The position numbers and the translations under genes are program-made. From the NCBI GenBank assembly GCA_031552195.1, contig JAVBMT010000019.1:1-64000 (forward strand): a stretch of 64,000 nt of DNA, given 5' to 3'. Shown piece by piece: positions 8,084 through 17,160 of the stretch. Within the stretch, counting starts at the first letter, position 1. Each line of letters starts with the position of its first letter. The notes beneath the pieces are model-generated. The model was not told the origin of the DNA, ran no database searches, and saw only the letters and a list, made by a program, of their open reading frames with translations. This stretch comes from JAVBMP01 sp031552195 (GTDB lineage: Bacteria > Desulfobacterota > Desulfovibrionia > Desulfovibrionales > Desulfovibrionaceae).

Positions 8084-9259
8084 TCAGGCTGTTTTAAACA
8101 TGTTCAGGGCGTCGCTCATTTCCGCCCGCAGCCGGTTTTTCACCGCGGCCTGCACCTCGGGGGCGGAAGACGCGAACTGGTTCGAGCGCAGGCTGTACAC
8201 CTGCTTGATCAGGTCTTCGTTCGCTTTTTCAGCCAATTCAGGCTTGCTCTCGTTGTTCAGCTTATCGTGCCCGATCCTATTGATGGCCCGCGCGAAAATG
8301 CGCGCCGCCCCCACCGGCCCGTGCTGCACGGCCGTGCTGAACAGCACTTCCTTGACGGTCGAGCCGAATTGCTCCACCGCCAGGCCTGTTTTCTGGGCTA
8401 TGGCCTCCAGCGCCGGAAGAAAATGGCTTTTTCTGATAAATTCATCCTGAAGTTTTTCAAAGCGCTCCGGCTGCTCTTCTGCTATCCGCTGCCAGGTTTC
8501 CGGCATTTTGCCGCGCCGCCCGCCGGTATTGGCGGGCCCGGACGCTTTAAGGCGCTCGGCCAGGTCAGGCGCTTCATCCGTCAAAAATTTGATGAACCCG
8601 TTCATGGTGCCGGGCCTGGAAGCGATTTGATACTTGCCGTAAGAGGTTCCCCCGTTGCGGTCGTAGCCTATCGCGGAAATGCCCTTGCTGCCGGACTCGT
8701 ATTTTTCCGACAGCACCCCGCTGACGTCAAGGGTGTCGTCTTCCCCGGCCGCGCCGGAAACCAGACTTCCCAGCCCGAGATATTTCACCGCCGCGTCAAG
8801 CGCTTCGTTAACGCTCATTTTTCCGGCCGGAGCTGAATTTTGCCCTTCCGGCAATTCCGGCCCGGCAAATTTTTTGCCCCCCTCCGGTTTTTTAGAAACG
8901 CTTTGCCCCGCCATGGCGTTTTCCTGCATTTTGCGGGCTGAACTTAAAACGCTCAAAGGCGAATTGCTGTTTTCCAGCACCTTCTCCAGCCCGGCGCCCT
9001 TCGCCGTTCCGTTCATGCCTATATCCTGATAGCGCGGCAAGCTGACGCCAGGCCCGGCCACTATTTTACCCTGCACCTTTGGAAGGCCGGGGGCGATCAT
9101 GCCTTGCGGGTCTTGCATCAGGCGGGCGAAATTACCGTTTGAGCCGCCTCCCATGGCCTGGGCGGCCACGCCACGCGCGCTGGCCCGCAATGATTGGGCG
9201 CGCGGAGCGCTGGCGGCGCTTTCCGGGCTGAAAACGTTCATCGGTTTATTATATGACAT
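8084..9259 (-). CDS. Hypothetical protein with disordered N-terminus and lysozyme-like C-terminal domain
   Basis: About 391 residues. The ORF extends further upstream, but AAGGAG sits six bases before the ATG at 9257-9259 and three before an adjacent ATG, so one of these two is the start. Residues 1-165 are rich in Ser, Gly, Ala and Asn and look disordered. Residues 165-390 hold a compact domain with ESGSKGISAIGYDRNGGTSYGKYQIAS. This Glu-then-GG-SYG-YQI pattern resembles the catalytic glutamate and YGxxQI region of lysozyme/transglycosylase-type folds found in phage and secretion-linked hydrolases. No signal peptide is visible. It may be a muralytic protein exported by a specialised system; that role is inferred. 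Confidence 0.6.
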   Translation of the reverse strand: MSYNKPMNVFSPESAASAPRAQSLRASARGVAAQAMGGGSNGNFARLMQDPQGMIAPGLPKVQGKIVAGPGVSLPRYQDIGMNGTAKGAGLEKVLENSNSPLSVLSSARKMQENAMAGQSVSKKPEGGKKFAGPELPEGQNSAPAGKMSVNEALDAAVKYLGLGSLVSGAAGEDDTLDVSGVLSEKYESGSKGISAIGYDRNGGTSYGKYQIASRPGTMNGFIKFLTDEAPDLAERLKASGPANTGGRRGKMPETWQRIAEEQPERFEKLQDEFIRKSHFLPALEAIAQKTGLAVEQFGSTVKEVLFSTAVQHGPVGAARIFARAINRIGHDKLNNESKPELAEKANEDLIKQVYSLRSNQFASSAPEVQAAVKNRLRAEMSDALNMFKTA

Positions 9260-9423
9260 CATTAACTCCTTGGCAGAGGCGTTCTTATCACCGCTGTTCA
9301 CGGGTTATAAGGCTTCAAGGAAAAACAGGCCGCCTCGCCGGAGACGCAAGCTCCGGCAAGATGCGCTTGCCGGATATAAGCAAACAACGTGCCATTTTCG
9401 GCAACGTATTGGGAGAAAAAGAA

Positions 9424-9451
9424 AAAGGCCGCCCGGAAAAAGGCGGCCTTT
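9424..9451 (-). terminator. Intrinsic terminator of fabI
   Basis: A ten-bp stem (AAAGGCCGCC with its complement) and an eight-base loop, followed on the minus strand by a T-rich stretch (TTTTTC repeated). It lies 37 bases past the fabI stop. Confidence 0.85.
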
Positions 9452-9487
9452 CAAGTCAGCCAAAAAATTGGCGCGAAACAGGGCGGA

Positions 9488-10267
9488 CTATTCCGCTATG
9501 ACCTGCACGCCGGAATTATTAAACCCGGCGTCAACGAAAATCACTTCGCCGGTTTGGCCTACGGACAGGTCCGAGGCCAGATAGGTGGCGGTGTTGCCCA
9601 CGTCTTCAATGGTGACGTTGCGCTTCAGGGGGGCGTGGCTGGCAAAGTGGTTCAAAATGCTGCTAAATCCTGAAATGCCCGAAGCGGCCAACGTTTTGAT
9701 CGGCCCGGCGCTGATGGCGTTAATGCGGATGCCGCGCGCGCCGAGGTCGTAGGAAAGATAGCGCACACCGGCCTGCAGGGCGGCCTTGGCCACGCCCATA
9801 ACGTTGTAATTCGGCACAACCTTGTCGCCGCCGTAGTACGTCATGGCGATAACAGAGGAATTGTCGTTCAGAAGCGGCTCGAACCCCTTGCAAAGGGCGA
9901 CCAGCGAATAGGCTGAAATATCAAGGGCCATGGCAAAACCGGCCCGGCTGGTGTCTATGAAGCGGCCCTGCAAGTCTTCACGGGCGGCAAAAGCCACCGC
10001 ATGAACCAGAATATCAACCTTTCCCCATTTTTCTTCAACCGTTTTCACGGCGGCGGCGATATCGTCATCGCTGGTCACATCGCAAGGAAAGGTGAAGGCT
10101 CCGCCCAGTTCTTCAGAAAGCGGCTCAACCCGTTTGCGTATGGCTTCGTTGACCCAGGAAAAGGCCAGTTCCGCGCCGTTATCTTTGAAAGCTTTGGCTA
10201 TTCCGTACGCAATGCTCTTATTGTTCGCCAGACCGAAAATCAGGGCTTTCTTTCCTTTCAGCAACAT
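9488..10267 (-). CDS. fabI: Enoyl-[acyl-carrier-protein] reductase FabI
   Basis: NADH-dependent reductase for the last step of each fatty acid elongation cycle, 259 residues, a usual FabI length. It begins with the FabI form of the dinucleotide-binding loop (LLKGKKALIFGLANNKSIAYGIA). The active site is visible as YYGGDKVVPNYNVMGVAKAA, in which the second tyrosine and the lysine six residues on follow the FabI Tyr-x6-Lys pattern. RINAISAGPIKTLAASGI covers the substrate-binding loop. The ATG has GGAGG five bases upstream. It is monocistronic, with its own terminator. Confidence 0.96.
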   Translation of the reverse strand: MLLKGKKALIFGLANNKSIAYGIAKAFKDNGAELAFSWVNEAIRKRVEPLSEELGGAFTFPCDVTSDDDIAAAVKTVEEKWGKVDILVHAVAFAAREDLQGRFIDTSRAGFAMALDISAYSLVALCKGFEPLLNDNSSVIAMTYYGGDKVVPNYNVMGVAKAALQAGVRYLSYDLGARGIRINAISAGPIKTLAASGISGFSSILNHFASHAPLKRNVTIEDVGNTATYLASDLSVGQTGEVIFVDAGFNNSGVQVIAE

Positions 10268-10491
10268 GTCGCCTCCCGTGAGCAGGTATTTGATCGTTTA
10301 GGTTCAGCCCCTTCAGTTAAATGCGCGTATCACAGGGGCGTGATAATACTATGGGCATTTCAACCGCGCGGCAAGCAAAAAAGTTGAGCTTTTCCGCGCC
10401 CGGACCGGCCTGAGGCTGTACTTTCGCGCGCTTGCGGCATTAATTTATTTTCGGACGCGTTAATTTCATCGGAAGACCAGGCTGGAACAAG

Positions 10492-11841
10492 TCAATCTTT
10501 TCTGGCCTCCGCCGAACGGGCGTGGGCTTCGAGCCCTTCCAGACGGGCCAGGCGCCCTACCGCATGGGCCGCTTTCCGGGCGAATTCGGCGGAGGGGGCG
10601 ATTATGCTGGTTTTCTTGCAAAAGGTCTGCACGCTCAAAGCGGAGGAAAAACGGGCCGTGCCCAGCGTCGGCAGCACATGGTTCGGCCCGGCGTAATAAT
10701 CGCCTAGCGGCTCGGCGGCGTGGTGCCCCATAAAAATCGCTCCGGCGTGGCGCAGCCTTGGCATAAGCGCCCAGGGGTCATCAACCAGCAATTCCAGATG
10801 TTCCGGGGCCATGCGGTTGGAAAGGGCCGCCGCCGTTTCCAGGTCGGGCACCGTCAACACGGCGCCCCAGTCGCGCAACGCAGCCAGGGCGGTTTCCGCC
10901 CGGGGCAGAAGGCGGCATTGCGCCTCCAGCTCCAGCACGATGCGCTCGGCCAGAGCTTTGTCCGTCGTAATGCACACGGAACAGGCCAGGGCGTCGTGCT
11001 CGGCCTGCGAAAGCATGTCCGCCGCGGCCCAGGCCGGATTGGCGCTGGAATCAGCCAGAATGAGCACCTCGCTCGGCCCGGCGATCATATCTATGCCCAC
11101 CTGCCCGATAAGCAGGCGCTTGGCCGTGCTTACCCATATATTGCCCGGCCCGCAGATCAGGTCGACCGGGCGCAACGGCCCGGCCCCGTATGCCAGGGCC
11201 CCTATTGCCCAAGCCCCGCCGACGGCGCAGACTTCGTTCACTCCGGCCACATGCGCGGCCGCGAGAATATACGGGCTGACGGACCCGTCATTGCGCGGCG
11301 GGCTGACCGCCACTACTTCCGGAACTCCGGCCAGGCGGGCCGGAATGGCGTTCATAAGCAGGCTGGAAACAAGCGGCGTTTCACCGCCCCGCCCGCCGGG
11401 CACATAAAGCCCGGCCCGGTCAACCGGGTTAAGGGCCTGGCCCAGCACCGTGCCGTCAGGCCTGGTCATGAACCATGATCTTTCAAGCTGGTGGGCGTGG
11501 AATTCACGGATATTCGCGGCGGCTTCGCGGATAAGGGCCAGGTCGTCCGCCGGAATGGCCGAAGCCGCCGCCTCAAGCGCGGCTGGAGGCAGGCTGAACT
11601 GGTCCGCCTTGAATCCGGGGCAGTCATGCTGGCGGGTGAAAGCCAGCACGGCCTCCAGCCCGTCGCGGCGCACGGCCGCGAGCATGGCGGCCACGGCTTC
11701 TTCCTGGGCGGCCCTTGCGGCATTATCTCCGCTTTCCGCCCGGGCGGCCAGCAGGGCCTCGAAAGGAGCGGCCTCTTCAAGGGAATTGACGTTGAAAATA
11801 CGGCATACGGCCTGAGGAGAAGCGGCGCGGCTGTCAGACAT
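10492..11841 (-). CDS. hisD: Histidinol dehydrogenase HisD
   Basis: Catalyses the last two oxidations of histidine synthesis, L-histidinol to L-histidine with two NAD+, in the cytoplasm. It is 449 residues, normal for HisD. Family motifs in order: PVDRAGLYVPGGRGGETPLVSS, ICGPGNIWVSTAKRLL, IDMIAGPSEVLILAD, SQAEHDALACSV (zinc and active-site region), MAPEHLEL (catalytic Glu-His pair) and AGAIFMGHHAAEPLGDYYAGPNHVLPT. Start context is AGGGACC then ATG. No other his gene lies beside it, so it is not in a his operon here. Confidence 0.96.
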   Translation of the reverse strand: MSDSRAASPQAVCRIFNVNSLEEAAPFEALLAARAESGDNAARAAQEEAVAAMLAAVRRDGLEAVLAFTRQHDCPGFKADQFSLPPAALEAAASAIPADDLALIREAAANIREFHAHQLERSWFMTRPDGTVLGQALNPVDRAGLYVPGGRGGETPLVSSLLMNAIPARLAGVPEVVAVSPPRNDGSVSPYILAAAHVAGVNEVCAVGGAWAIGALAYGAGPLRPVDLICGPGNIWVSTAKRLLIGQVGIDMIAGPSEVLILADSSANPAWAAADMLSQAEHDALACSVCITTDKALAERIVLELEAQCRLLPRAETALAALRDWGAVLTVPDLETAAALSNRMAPEHLELLVDDPWALMPRLRHAGAIFMGHHAAEPLGDYYAGPNHVLPTLGTARFSSALSVQTFCKKTSIIAPSAEFARKAAHAVGRLARLEGLEAHARSAEARKD

Positions 11842-12118
11842 GGTCCCTCGCTAATGCGCTTTTAGTTTGACGCTGTTTCAAGAAAAGGCCCTGAACCGGG
11901 CCGGCGCGGCGGCACGGCCAGTTCAGCGGCGAAAGGTTCTCAGTTAAAAAAATCTTTTAGCCCAGCGCCCGGTAAAAGTCGAGAGCGGCTGCCGGCTTTC
12001 CGCCTGAAGCATTGTTTATCGAACAAGATGAGACCACCGATGGGGCGCATCTGGAAACATCCTACGGGCCGCAGAGTTTGAAAGGACATGAAGGGTGTTA
12101 CTGTTATTGCTGAAAGGC

Positions 12119-12245
12119 AAAAAGAAAGGCGGCCCCAGTGGGAACCGCCAAATTTTACAGATGAAGCCTAAAAACTTAGGCAACCTTTGTTGTAAAATTG
12201 TTGTCTGCCCAAATAAATCCTGCTAAGAAAATTCAAACAGATAAC
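12119..12245 (-). ncRNA. tracrRNA of the type II-C CRISPR system
   Basis: Read on the minus strand, a promoter (12252-12280) is followed by an anti-repeat at about 12226-12189. This pairs with the array repeat over GUUGUA, then, after a 5-nt bulge on the tracr side, over 25 further bases with one mismatch. Next come a 6-bp hairpin with a 4-nt loop (12181-12166) and a terminator hairpin, GGCGG/CCGCC at 12149-12128, followed by TTTCTTTTT. The predicted RNA is about 125 nt. Pairing requires crRNAs read from the minus strand of the array (GTTGTAG first), the orientation used by known type II repeats. It is divergent from cas9. The ends are predicted, not mapped. Confidence 0.9.
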
Positions 12246-12251
12246 TTGTTT

Positions 12252-12280
12252 TTTATATTGCCCCTGTTTTTTTTTGTCAA
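12252..12280 (-). promoter_or_regulatory. Sigma-70 promoter of tracrRNA
   Basis: The minus strand reads TTGACA (12280-12275), exactly 17 bases, then TATAAA (12257-12252), placing the start point near 12245. It lies just upstream of the cas9 ATG (12301) on the other strand, so tracrRNA and cas9 are divergent and their control regions overlap. Confidence 0.85.
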
Positions 12281-12300
12281 CCTCTTCTTTGCGAGGGCGC

Positions 12301-15300
12301 ATGAGCAAGCTTTACCGGTATATTCTGGGCATCGATCTTGGCATAGCATCTGTCGGCACAGCGCTCATCAAACTTGACGAAAGCAATAAACCGGCAGGCA
12401 TTCTTGATCTTGGTGTACGCATTTTTGATACGCCGGAAGGCGCTGCCGACAGGCGTGTCAAACGGCAAGCCCGGAAAACCTTGAAACGGCGCAAACTAAG
12501 GTTGACAAGGCTTAAAAACCATCTGAAAAAACACGGCATGTTGCCTGCAACTTCACAAGAGATGAAGCTGGTAATGCATTATTCGCCCTACCGGACCAGA
12601 GCATGGGGAGCGCGCAACAAATATTCCTCGCTTTACGAGCTTGGGCGCAGCCTTCTGCATATTGCCAAATTTCGCGGGGCCAGCTTTCTTACCGAGCTTG
12701 AAGAAACCCCAGAAGAGGAAGACGGAGAAAAAAAACCTAAAAAAGACAGCCAGAAAAGTGCCGGCGCCTACCGCAAACTTGAATCCCGCCTGAAAGAAAC
12801 AGGGCAAACCCTGTCGGAATATTTCCGCGAACGCCTGGCCGGCGAAGGGCAAGCCAAGACACCCGTGCGCCGCCGCAAACTTTTTGTTGAAGAAAATTTA
12901 GTGGATTATTCTGTTCCACGTTTTCTGGTAAAAGAAGATTTTCACCGTATCTGGGACAAGCAGGCTGAATTTTATCCGCAACTTACGCCTGAAATTAAAG
13001 AAGAAATCTATCAAATAATTTTTGCGGATAGTCCCCACGCCCCTTACGCTGTTGGCAAGTGCACCCTGAACCCGGCGGAGCGCCGTCTGCCCAAAATGCA
13101 TCGCCTTTCTGAAGAACGGCGCATATATGAACAAATCAATAATATCAGAGTCGTTACGCGCACAAACTCTTACCCGTTGACCAAAGCGGGGCGTGATCTG
13201 CTGGCGGAAAAAGCCCTGCACGGCGAAAGCCTGGGCAAAAAAGAAATTGGAAAACTGGTTCAAGAATTTTTCAGTGAAAAAATAGAATCCATAAAGCTAC
13301 CGGAAACTGACGAAAAGCCGATAAAAGGCTTTGCCCACGTCGCGGCCTTTAAAGATGCGCAGGTCTGGCAAACCATGCCGCAAACCGAACGGGACAGCCT
13401 GATAGAGTTTATCTCCGAACCGCGATTGGAGCCGGATAAAATACACAGCCGTATGATGCCGGAAGATGATTACCTGCATGAGGTCGCCAAACGGCTCAAA
13501 CTTGGCGGTGAAAAACCGGAAAAAATAGCGGCGCGCATAATCTCCAAATTGCCCAAGAATCACTCAATGCTGGGCGAAACCGCCACCGAAAGAGTGTTGA
13601 AAAAACTGAAAGAAGGGGCCTGGGAAAATCGGCCCGACGGCACAAAAATCTGGAAGCCGCTCTCTAACCGTGAAGCGGCCGACGCCTGCGGCTACATGGC
13701 AGAGGAAGAAATACGCCGCGCCATAGCGGGAAAATATGACAACTTGCCATATTACGGAGAACTTTTACGCCATGATGTGGCGGAAGTTCACCCCTGGCAC
13801 CTGCATAGCGCCGCACAGGAAGAAAAAGACTTCGGCCGCATACCGAACCCGGTGGTGCACGTGGCCTTGAACCAGCTCCGCAAGGTGGTTAATGAAATTA
13901 TTGATCTTTACGGCAAACCACAAAGCATTCACGTCGAGTTTGCGCGAGATTTGGGCAAATCAAAGGTCAAACGGGAAGAAGAAACAAAAAAAATGCAGGA
14001 CAGGCAAAAAGAAAACGCCTCGATTGAACAGAAATTGCTTAAATATACGATCCGCTCGAATTCAAAAAATATTTTGCGATACCGCTTATGGCTGGAGCAA
14101 GGCGGACAGGATATTTACACGCTGCAAAACATAGAGCTTTCCGACCTGCAATACTGCGAAATAGACCACCTTATTCCGCAATCCTGCGGCGGCAGCGACA
14201 CATATATGAACCTTGCGCTTACGCATGGCGCGGCCAACCTGGGCAAGGGCGACCTTTTTCCCTATGAATTTATCCAAAAAATCAATCCGGACGGCTGGCA
14301 GCATATCCTAAAGTTTATCAGCGACAAGAAAAAATACCCTGAAGCCAAAGCCTGGCGCTTTCTGCCCGAGGCTAAAGACAAATATGTCAACCTCGGTGAC
14401 GAAGAACAAACTGACAACCGCATGACTGACACCAGCTACATGGCGAAGATAGGGGCGCGCTACCTTTCAGCCGTCTGCCCGGACGTGGTTTGCCTGAAAG
14501 GAGGAATTACGGCCAGGCTGCGCCATCTTTGGGGGTTGGACTTCCTGGAATACGACCTGATGGCCCTGCCCAGGCCGGAAAAGGAGCTGGTAGACGAGAC
14601 AACGGGCGAAGTTACCAGAAACCCGGCCTGGAAGGCAAAACCGCGTTACGACCACCGCCACCACGCGCTGGACGCCATTGTGGCGGCCTGCACGTTCAGG
14701 AGCACCGTGCAGCTTGTCGCGCGCATGGAGCGTCTGGATAAATATAGAGATAAAGAGCTATATGATGAACTGAAAAATAAATTTGAGGCGCTTTGCGTGC
14801 CTTTTGGCGAAACCTCCCAAGTCTTCCGCCGGAACGTGCTGGAAGCCCTGCGGAAAGTGCTGGTTTCTCCAAAACCGGAACACGGCAAAGCCGGGCAGTT
14901 GCACGACGCGACCAAATATGGCGTTATTGAAGAGCGTAAAAATGCCCCAGGAAACTATCTGATACGCTACCGCAGAAGATTTGACGTCCTTGAATCCAAA
15001 AATGATGTCGCCAGCAAACTCCTCTTCAATACCAACACCATCTCATTGGAAAGTGTTGTCGCGCGTGAAGCGCATGAACTTTCACACCATCAGAAAAATG
15101 CGATTGAAAGCCGCTACCAACGGGCGGAGGAACTTTTGCGCCAACAAGCGGCGGAAGACGACGACGCCGGGAAAAAAGCCTCTGATATAAAGGAAAAACA
15201 CATTGTCGCCAAGGCCGTGGAGCTTGCCAGGAAAGAAGACGTGCGCGTCGGACACCATTTTTATGACATGAGCTACAAACGCCTGGTTGGCATAAGAAAA

Positions 15301-15780
15301 CGGGAAAAATGCGGTTTTGAACCTCAAAATAATTTTTGCATGGATTTTTATGAAACCGCGGACGGTAAAGTAGGCTGGGAATGCATAACGCGCTTTCATG
15401 CTAATCAGTCAAATTTTGAACCTACATGGCGAAAAGAAAGCGGCAAACTGATCTGGCGGGTTTGGAACGGAGATATCCTGCAGTTGGACATTACGCCTGA
15501 AATGCGAGCCAAATATAAAATTCCAGCTCCGTCTGAAAAGGTGCTTTTCACCGTGCAAAAAATGAGTCCAGGTATATTGGTGTGCAATACTATATCAGAC
15601 GGCAGAGCATTGAACCCCAAAAAAGAATCCAGCTTGTTGCCGCGCTGGAGTAGCGGCAACACCGGCCTCAGCTTTTTTACCCAAGCCAAAGCCAGAAAAA
15701 TAGAACTGACACCCTTTGGAAAAATTGCCCGCAAGCACAAAAGGCTGTGGCATGGCAAGAAGACGCCGGAAAAACGATAA
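12301..15780 (+). CDS. cas9: Type II-C CRISPR-associated endonuclease Cas9
   Basis: RNA-guided DNA endonuclease of 1159 residues, in the compact II-C size range. RuvC-I is LGIDLGIASVG with D12. An arginine-rich bridge helix follows (RRVKRQARKTLKRRKLRLTR, about residues 57-76). RuvC-II is IHVEFARD with E546. The HNH domain has EIDHLIPQS (H623) and GAANLGKGD (N646). RuvC-III is YDHRHHALDA with H788 and D791. All nuclease residues are intact. The C-terminal 350 residues should hold the PAM-interacting domain. I chose ATG 12301, with GAGGG just upstream; the in-frame TTG at 12274 overlaps the tracrRNA promoter. No csn2 or cas4 is nearby, supporting II-C. The end overlaps cas2. Confidence 0.97.
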   Translation: MSKLYRYILGIDLGIASVGTALIKLDESNKPAGILDLGVRIFDTPEGAADRRVKRQARKTLKRRKLRLTRLKNHLKKHGMLPATSQEMKLVMHYSPYRTRAWGARNKYSSLYELGRSLLHIAKFRGASFLTELEETPEEEDGEKKPKKDSQKSAGAYRKLESRLKETGQTLSEYFRERLAGEGQAKTPVRRRKLFVEENLVDYSVPRFLVKEDFHRIWDKQAEFYPQLTPEIKEEIYQIIFADSPHAPYAVGKCTLNPAERRLPKMHRLSEERRIYEQINNIRVVTRTNSYPLTKAGRDLLAEKALHGESLGKKEIGKLVQEFFSEKIESIKLPETDEKPIKGFAHVAAFKDAQVWQTMPQTERDSLIEFISEPRLEPDKIHSRMMPEDDYLHEVAKRLKLGGEKPEKIAARIISKLPKNHSMLGETATERVLKKLKEGAWENRPDGTKIWKPLSNREAADACGYMAEEEIRRAIAGKYDNLPYYGELLRHDVAEVHPWHLHSAAQEEKDFGRIPNPVVHVALNQLRKVVNEIIDLYGKPQSIHVEFARDLGKSKVKREEETKKMQDRQKENASIEQKLLKYTIRSNSKNILRYRLWLEQGGQDIYTLQNIELSDLQYCEIDHLIPQSCGGSDTYMNLALTHGAANLGKGDLFPYEFIQKINPDGWQHILKFISDKKKYPEAKAWRFLPEAKDKYVNLGDEEQTDNRMTDTSYMAKIGARYLSAVCPDVVCLKGGITARLRHLWGLDFLEYDLMALPRPEKELVDETTGEVTRNPAWKAKPRYDHRHHALDAIVAACTFRSTVQLVARMERLDKYRDKELYDELKNKFEALCVPFGETSQVFRRNVLEALRKVLVSPKPEHGKAGQLHDATKYGVIEERKNAPGNYLIRYRRRFDVLESKNDVASKLLFNTNTISLESVVAREAHELSHHQKNAIESRYQRAEELLRQQAAEDDDAGKKASDIKEKHIVAKAVELARKEDVRVGHHFYDMSYKRLVGIRKREKCGFEPQNNFCMDFYETADGKVGWECITRFHANQSNFEPTWRKESGKLIWRVWNGDILQLDITPEMRAKYKIPAPSEKVLFTVQKMSPGILVCNTISDGRALNPKKESSLLPRWSSGNTGLSFFTQAKARKIELTPFGKIARKHKRLWHGKKTPEKR

Positions 15781-16117
15781 CCTGTCGGCTTACAGCATTA
15801 TGTGGGTGATCGTTATGTTCGACCTGCCGGTAAGCAACAAGCTTGAAATGCGCCGGGCCACCCGTTTTCGCAACAGTTTGCTGGAGCTGGGGTTTACCCG
15901 CAAGCAGTTTTCCGTTTACATGCGTCACTGCGAAAGCCTGGAAAAATCGGAACTGATTGCCTCACAAGTGAATAATTGCCTGGTGGAAAATGGCATGGTT
16001 ACCATATTGTTCATAACAGACCGGCAGTACGGCATGGCAAAAAACTATTTCGGCAAAACGGTAAGCAAAAATGAAAACGCGGAATTGAAAAAACTGGAGC
16101 AACTTTATCTTTTTTAA
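15752..16117 (+). CDS. cas2: CRISPR-associated protein Cas2
   Basis: Structural subunit of the Cas1-Cas2 spacer integrase, 121 residues. The core begins MWVIVMFDLPVSNKLEMRRATRFRNSLLELGF, matching the ferredoxin-like Cas2 fold of type II-C (compare FDLPV in Neisseria). VRYM-like SVYMRHCES and the C-terminal LKKLEQLYLF follow. The start at 15752 (AAGG nearby) overlaps the last 29 bases of cas9; an internal ATG at 15800 is an alternative and would remove a basic 16-residue extension. It is convergent with cas1, 22 bases away, with an A/T-rich palindrome (16119-16135) between the two. Confidence 0.93.
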   Translation: MARRRRKNDNLSAYSIMWVIVMFDLPVSNKLEMRRATRFRNSLLELGFTRKQFSVYMRHCESLEKSELIASQVNNCLVENGMVTILFITDRQYGMAKNYFGKTVSKNENAELKKLEQLYLF

Positions 16118-16139
16118 CGTTTTTAATTTAAAAACAAAC

Positions 16140-17042
16140 TCAAATCATGAGCAAAGGAAGCGCTAGCCGCATTTCTTTCTCATTCAGGCTGCGCACCAGG
16201 CTTTGCGCCGTTTTTTGCGTAAGCGGCACGAGAGAAGATTGTTCATTGTCTAAAAGCATCACGCTTTGCAGAACCCGCAGCAACACTCTCTTGTTTTTTG
16301 GTGTCAGCTCCAGCTTGTTTCCCGTTTCGGCCAACCTGAAAACTTCAAGGTCAACCAGAGGCCGAAAAGGCTCCATCAAGTCATCCGCCAGGCAAAACGC
16401 GTTATAGCCGTTGGAATGGTGTATTCCGAGAAGAGGCAATAACCCGCAGGCGCAGATCGCCCTGGCGCAAGCCGCCCGCAACACGGCATATCCGTAATTC
16501 AACATGGAGTTTATGCCTTCCTCGTCTGGGTCGCGTAAAAAATCCCCGCCGAAGAGGGCGTTCCAGTACACGCGCGCGGCCTGACCTTCCTGATTTTCCA
16601 CATCGCCGGATTTCACTCTTTTGGCTTTGTCGCGCAACTTGGTCAAAACAGGCTCAGCCTTGCCCCGGCACAGTTCCAGCGCATTCGCCTGATTGGTTAT
16701 TTTTATTTCCACAATTCTTTTCCAAAGCTGCTTATACAGAACCGGAGACGCTTCTATTTGCAGCCGGGCAACCGTAAGCGGCCTGTAATGCGCGCTTACG
16801 GGAGTCGCGATTGATAAAGGCATATAGTTCGCGCCGCAAATAATCACCGGAATATTTTCTTCCGCCATGCGCTCCAAAAATTTTTTGCTGAGCGTTATCC
16901 CATCACCGCTTAAAATGACAGCCAACAGAGAATCAACCGGCAATTCACCCAGTGTTTTTTCTTGCTCGCGCACCACAACCAGGCCTCGTTGTATTGAAAT
17001 ATAACGATTGTTCTCAGCTAGTTCCAAAATGAAATCAGGCAT
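16140..17042 (-). CDS. cas1: CRISPR-associated endonuclease Cas1, type II
   Basis: Integrase subunit that inserts new spacers, 300 residues from the ATG at 17042 (GGAG seven bases upstream); a TTG at 17057 would add five residues. The active-site glutamate is in NQEGQAARVYWNALFG, and the histidine and aspartate are in GIHHSNGYNAFCLADDLMEPFRP. The N-terminal beta domain contains VILSGDGITLSKKFL. The gene is inverted relative to cas9 and cas2. It runs the same way as the predicted crRNA transcription, directly downstream of the array. A weak promoter (TCGACA, 15 bases, TATAAA) may lie in the A/T-rich stretch at about 17076-17103. Confidence 0.95.
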   Translation of the reverse strand: MPDFILELAENNRYISIQRGLVVVREQEKTLGELPVDSLLAVILSGDGITLSKKFLERMAEENIPVIICGANYMPLSIATPVSAHYRPLTVARLQIEASPVLYKQLWKRIVEIKITNQANALELCRGKAEPVLTKLRDKAKRVKSGDVENQEGQAARVYWNALFGGDFLRDPDEEGINSMLNYGYAVLRAACARAICACGLLPLLGIHHSNGYNAFCLADDLMEPFRPLVDLEVFRLAETGNKLELTPKNKRVLLRVLQSVMLLDNEQSSLVPLTQKTAQSLVRSLNEKEMRLALPLLMI

Positions 17043-17160
17043 ACGCTTGCTCCGCAATCATTTATTTTACTATTTTTTATAGCGTGGCAAGGTAGGTGTC
17101 GAGAAAAATAAAAAAACAAAAAAATGTGATACGGGAAACTTATAAAAAAAGGATTTAATA

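Noticed and set aside
12274..12300. Upstream TTG start for cas9
   Set aside because: It overlaps the tracrRNA -35 box, lacks a ribosome binding site and adds residues not expected before the RuvC-I motif.
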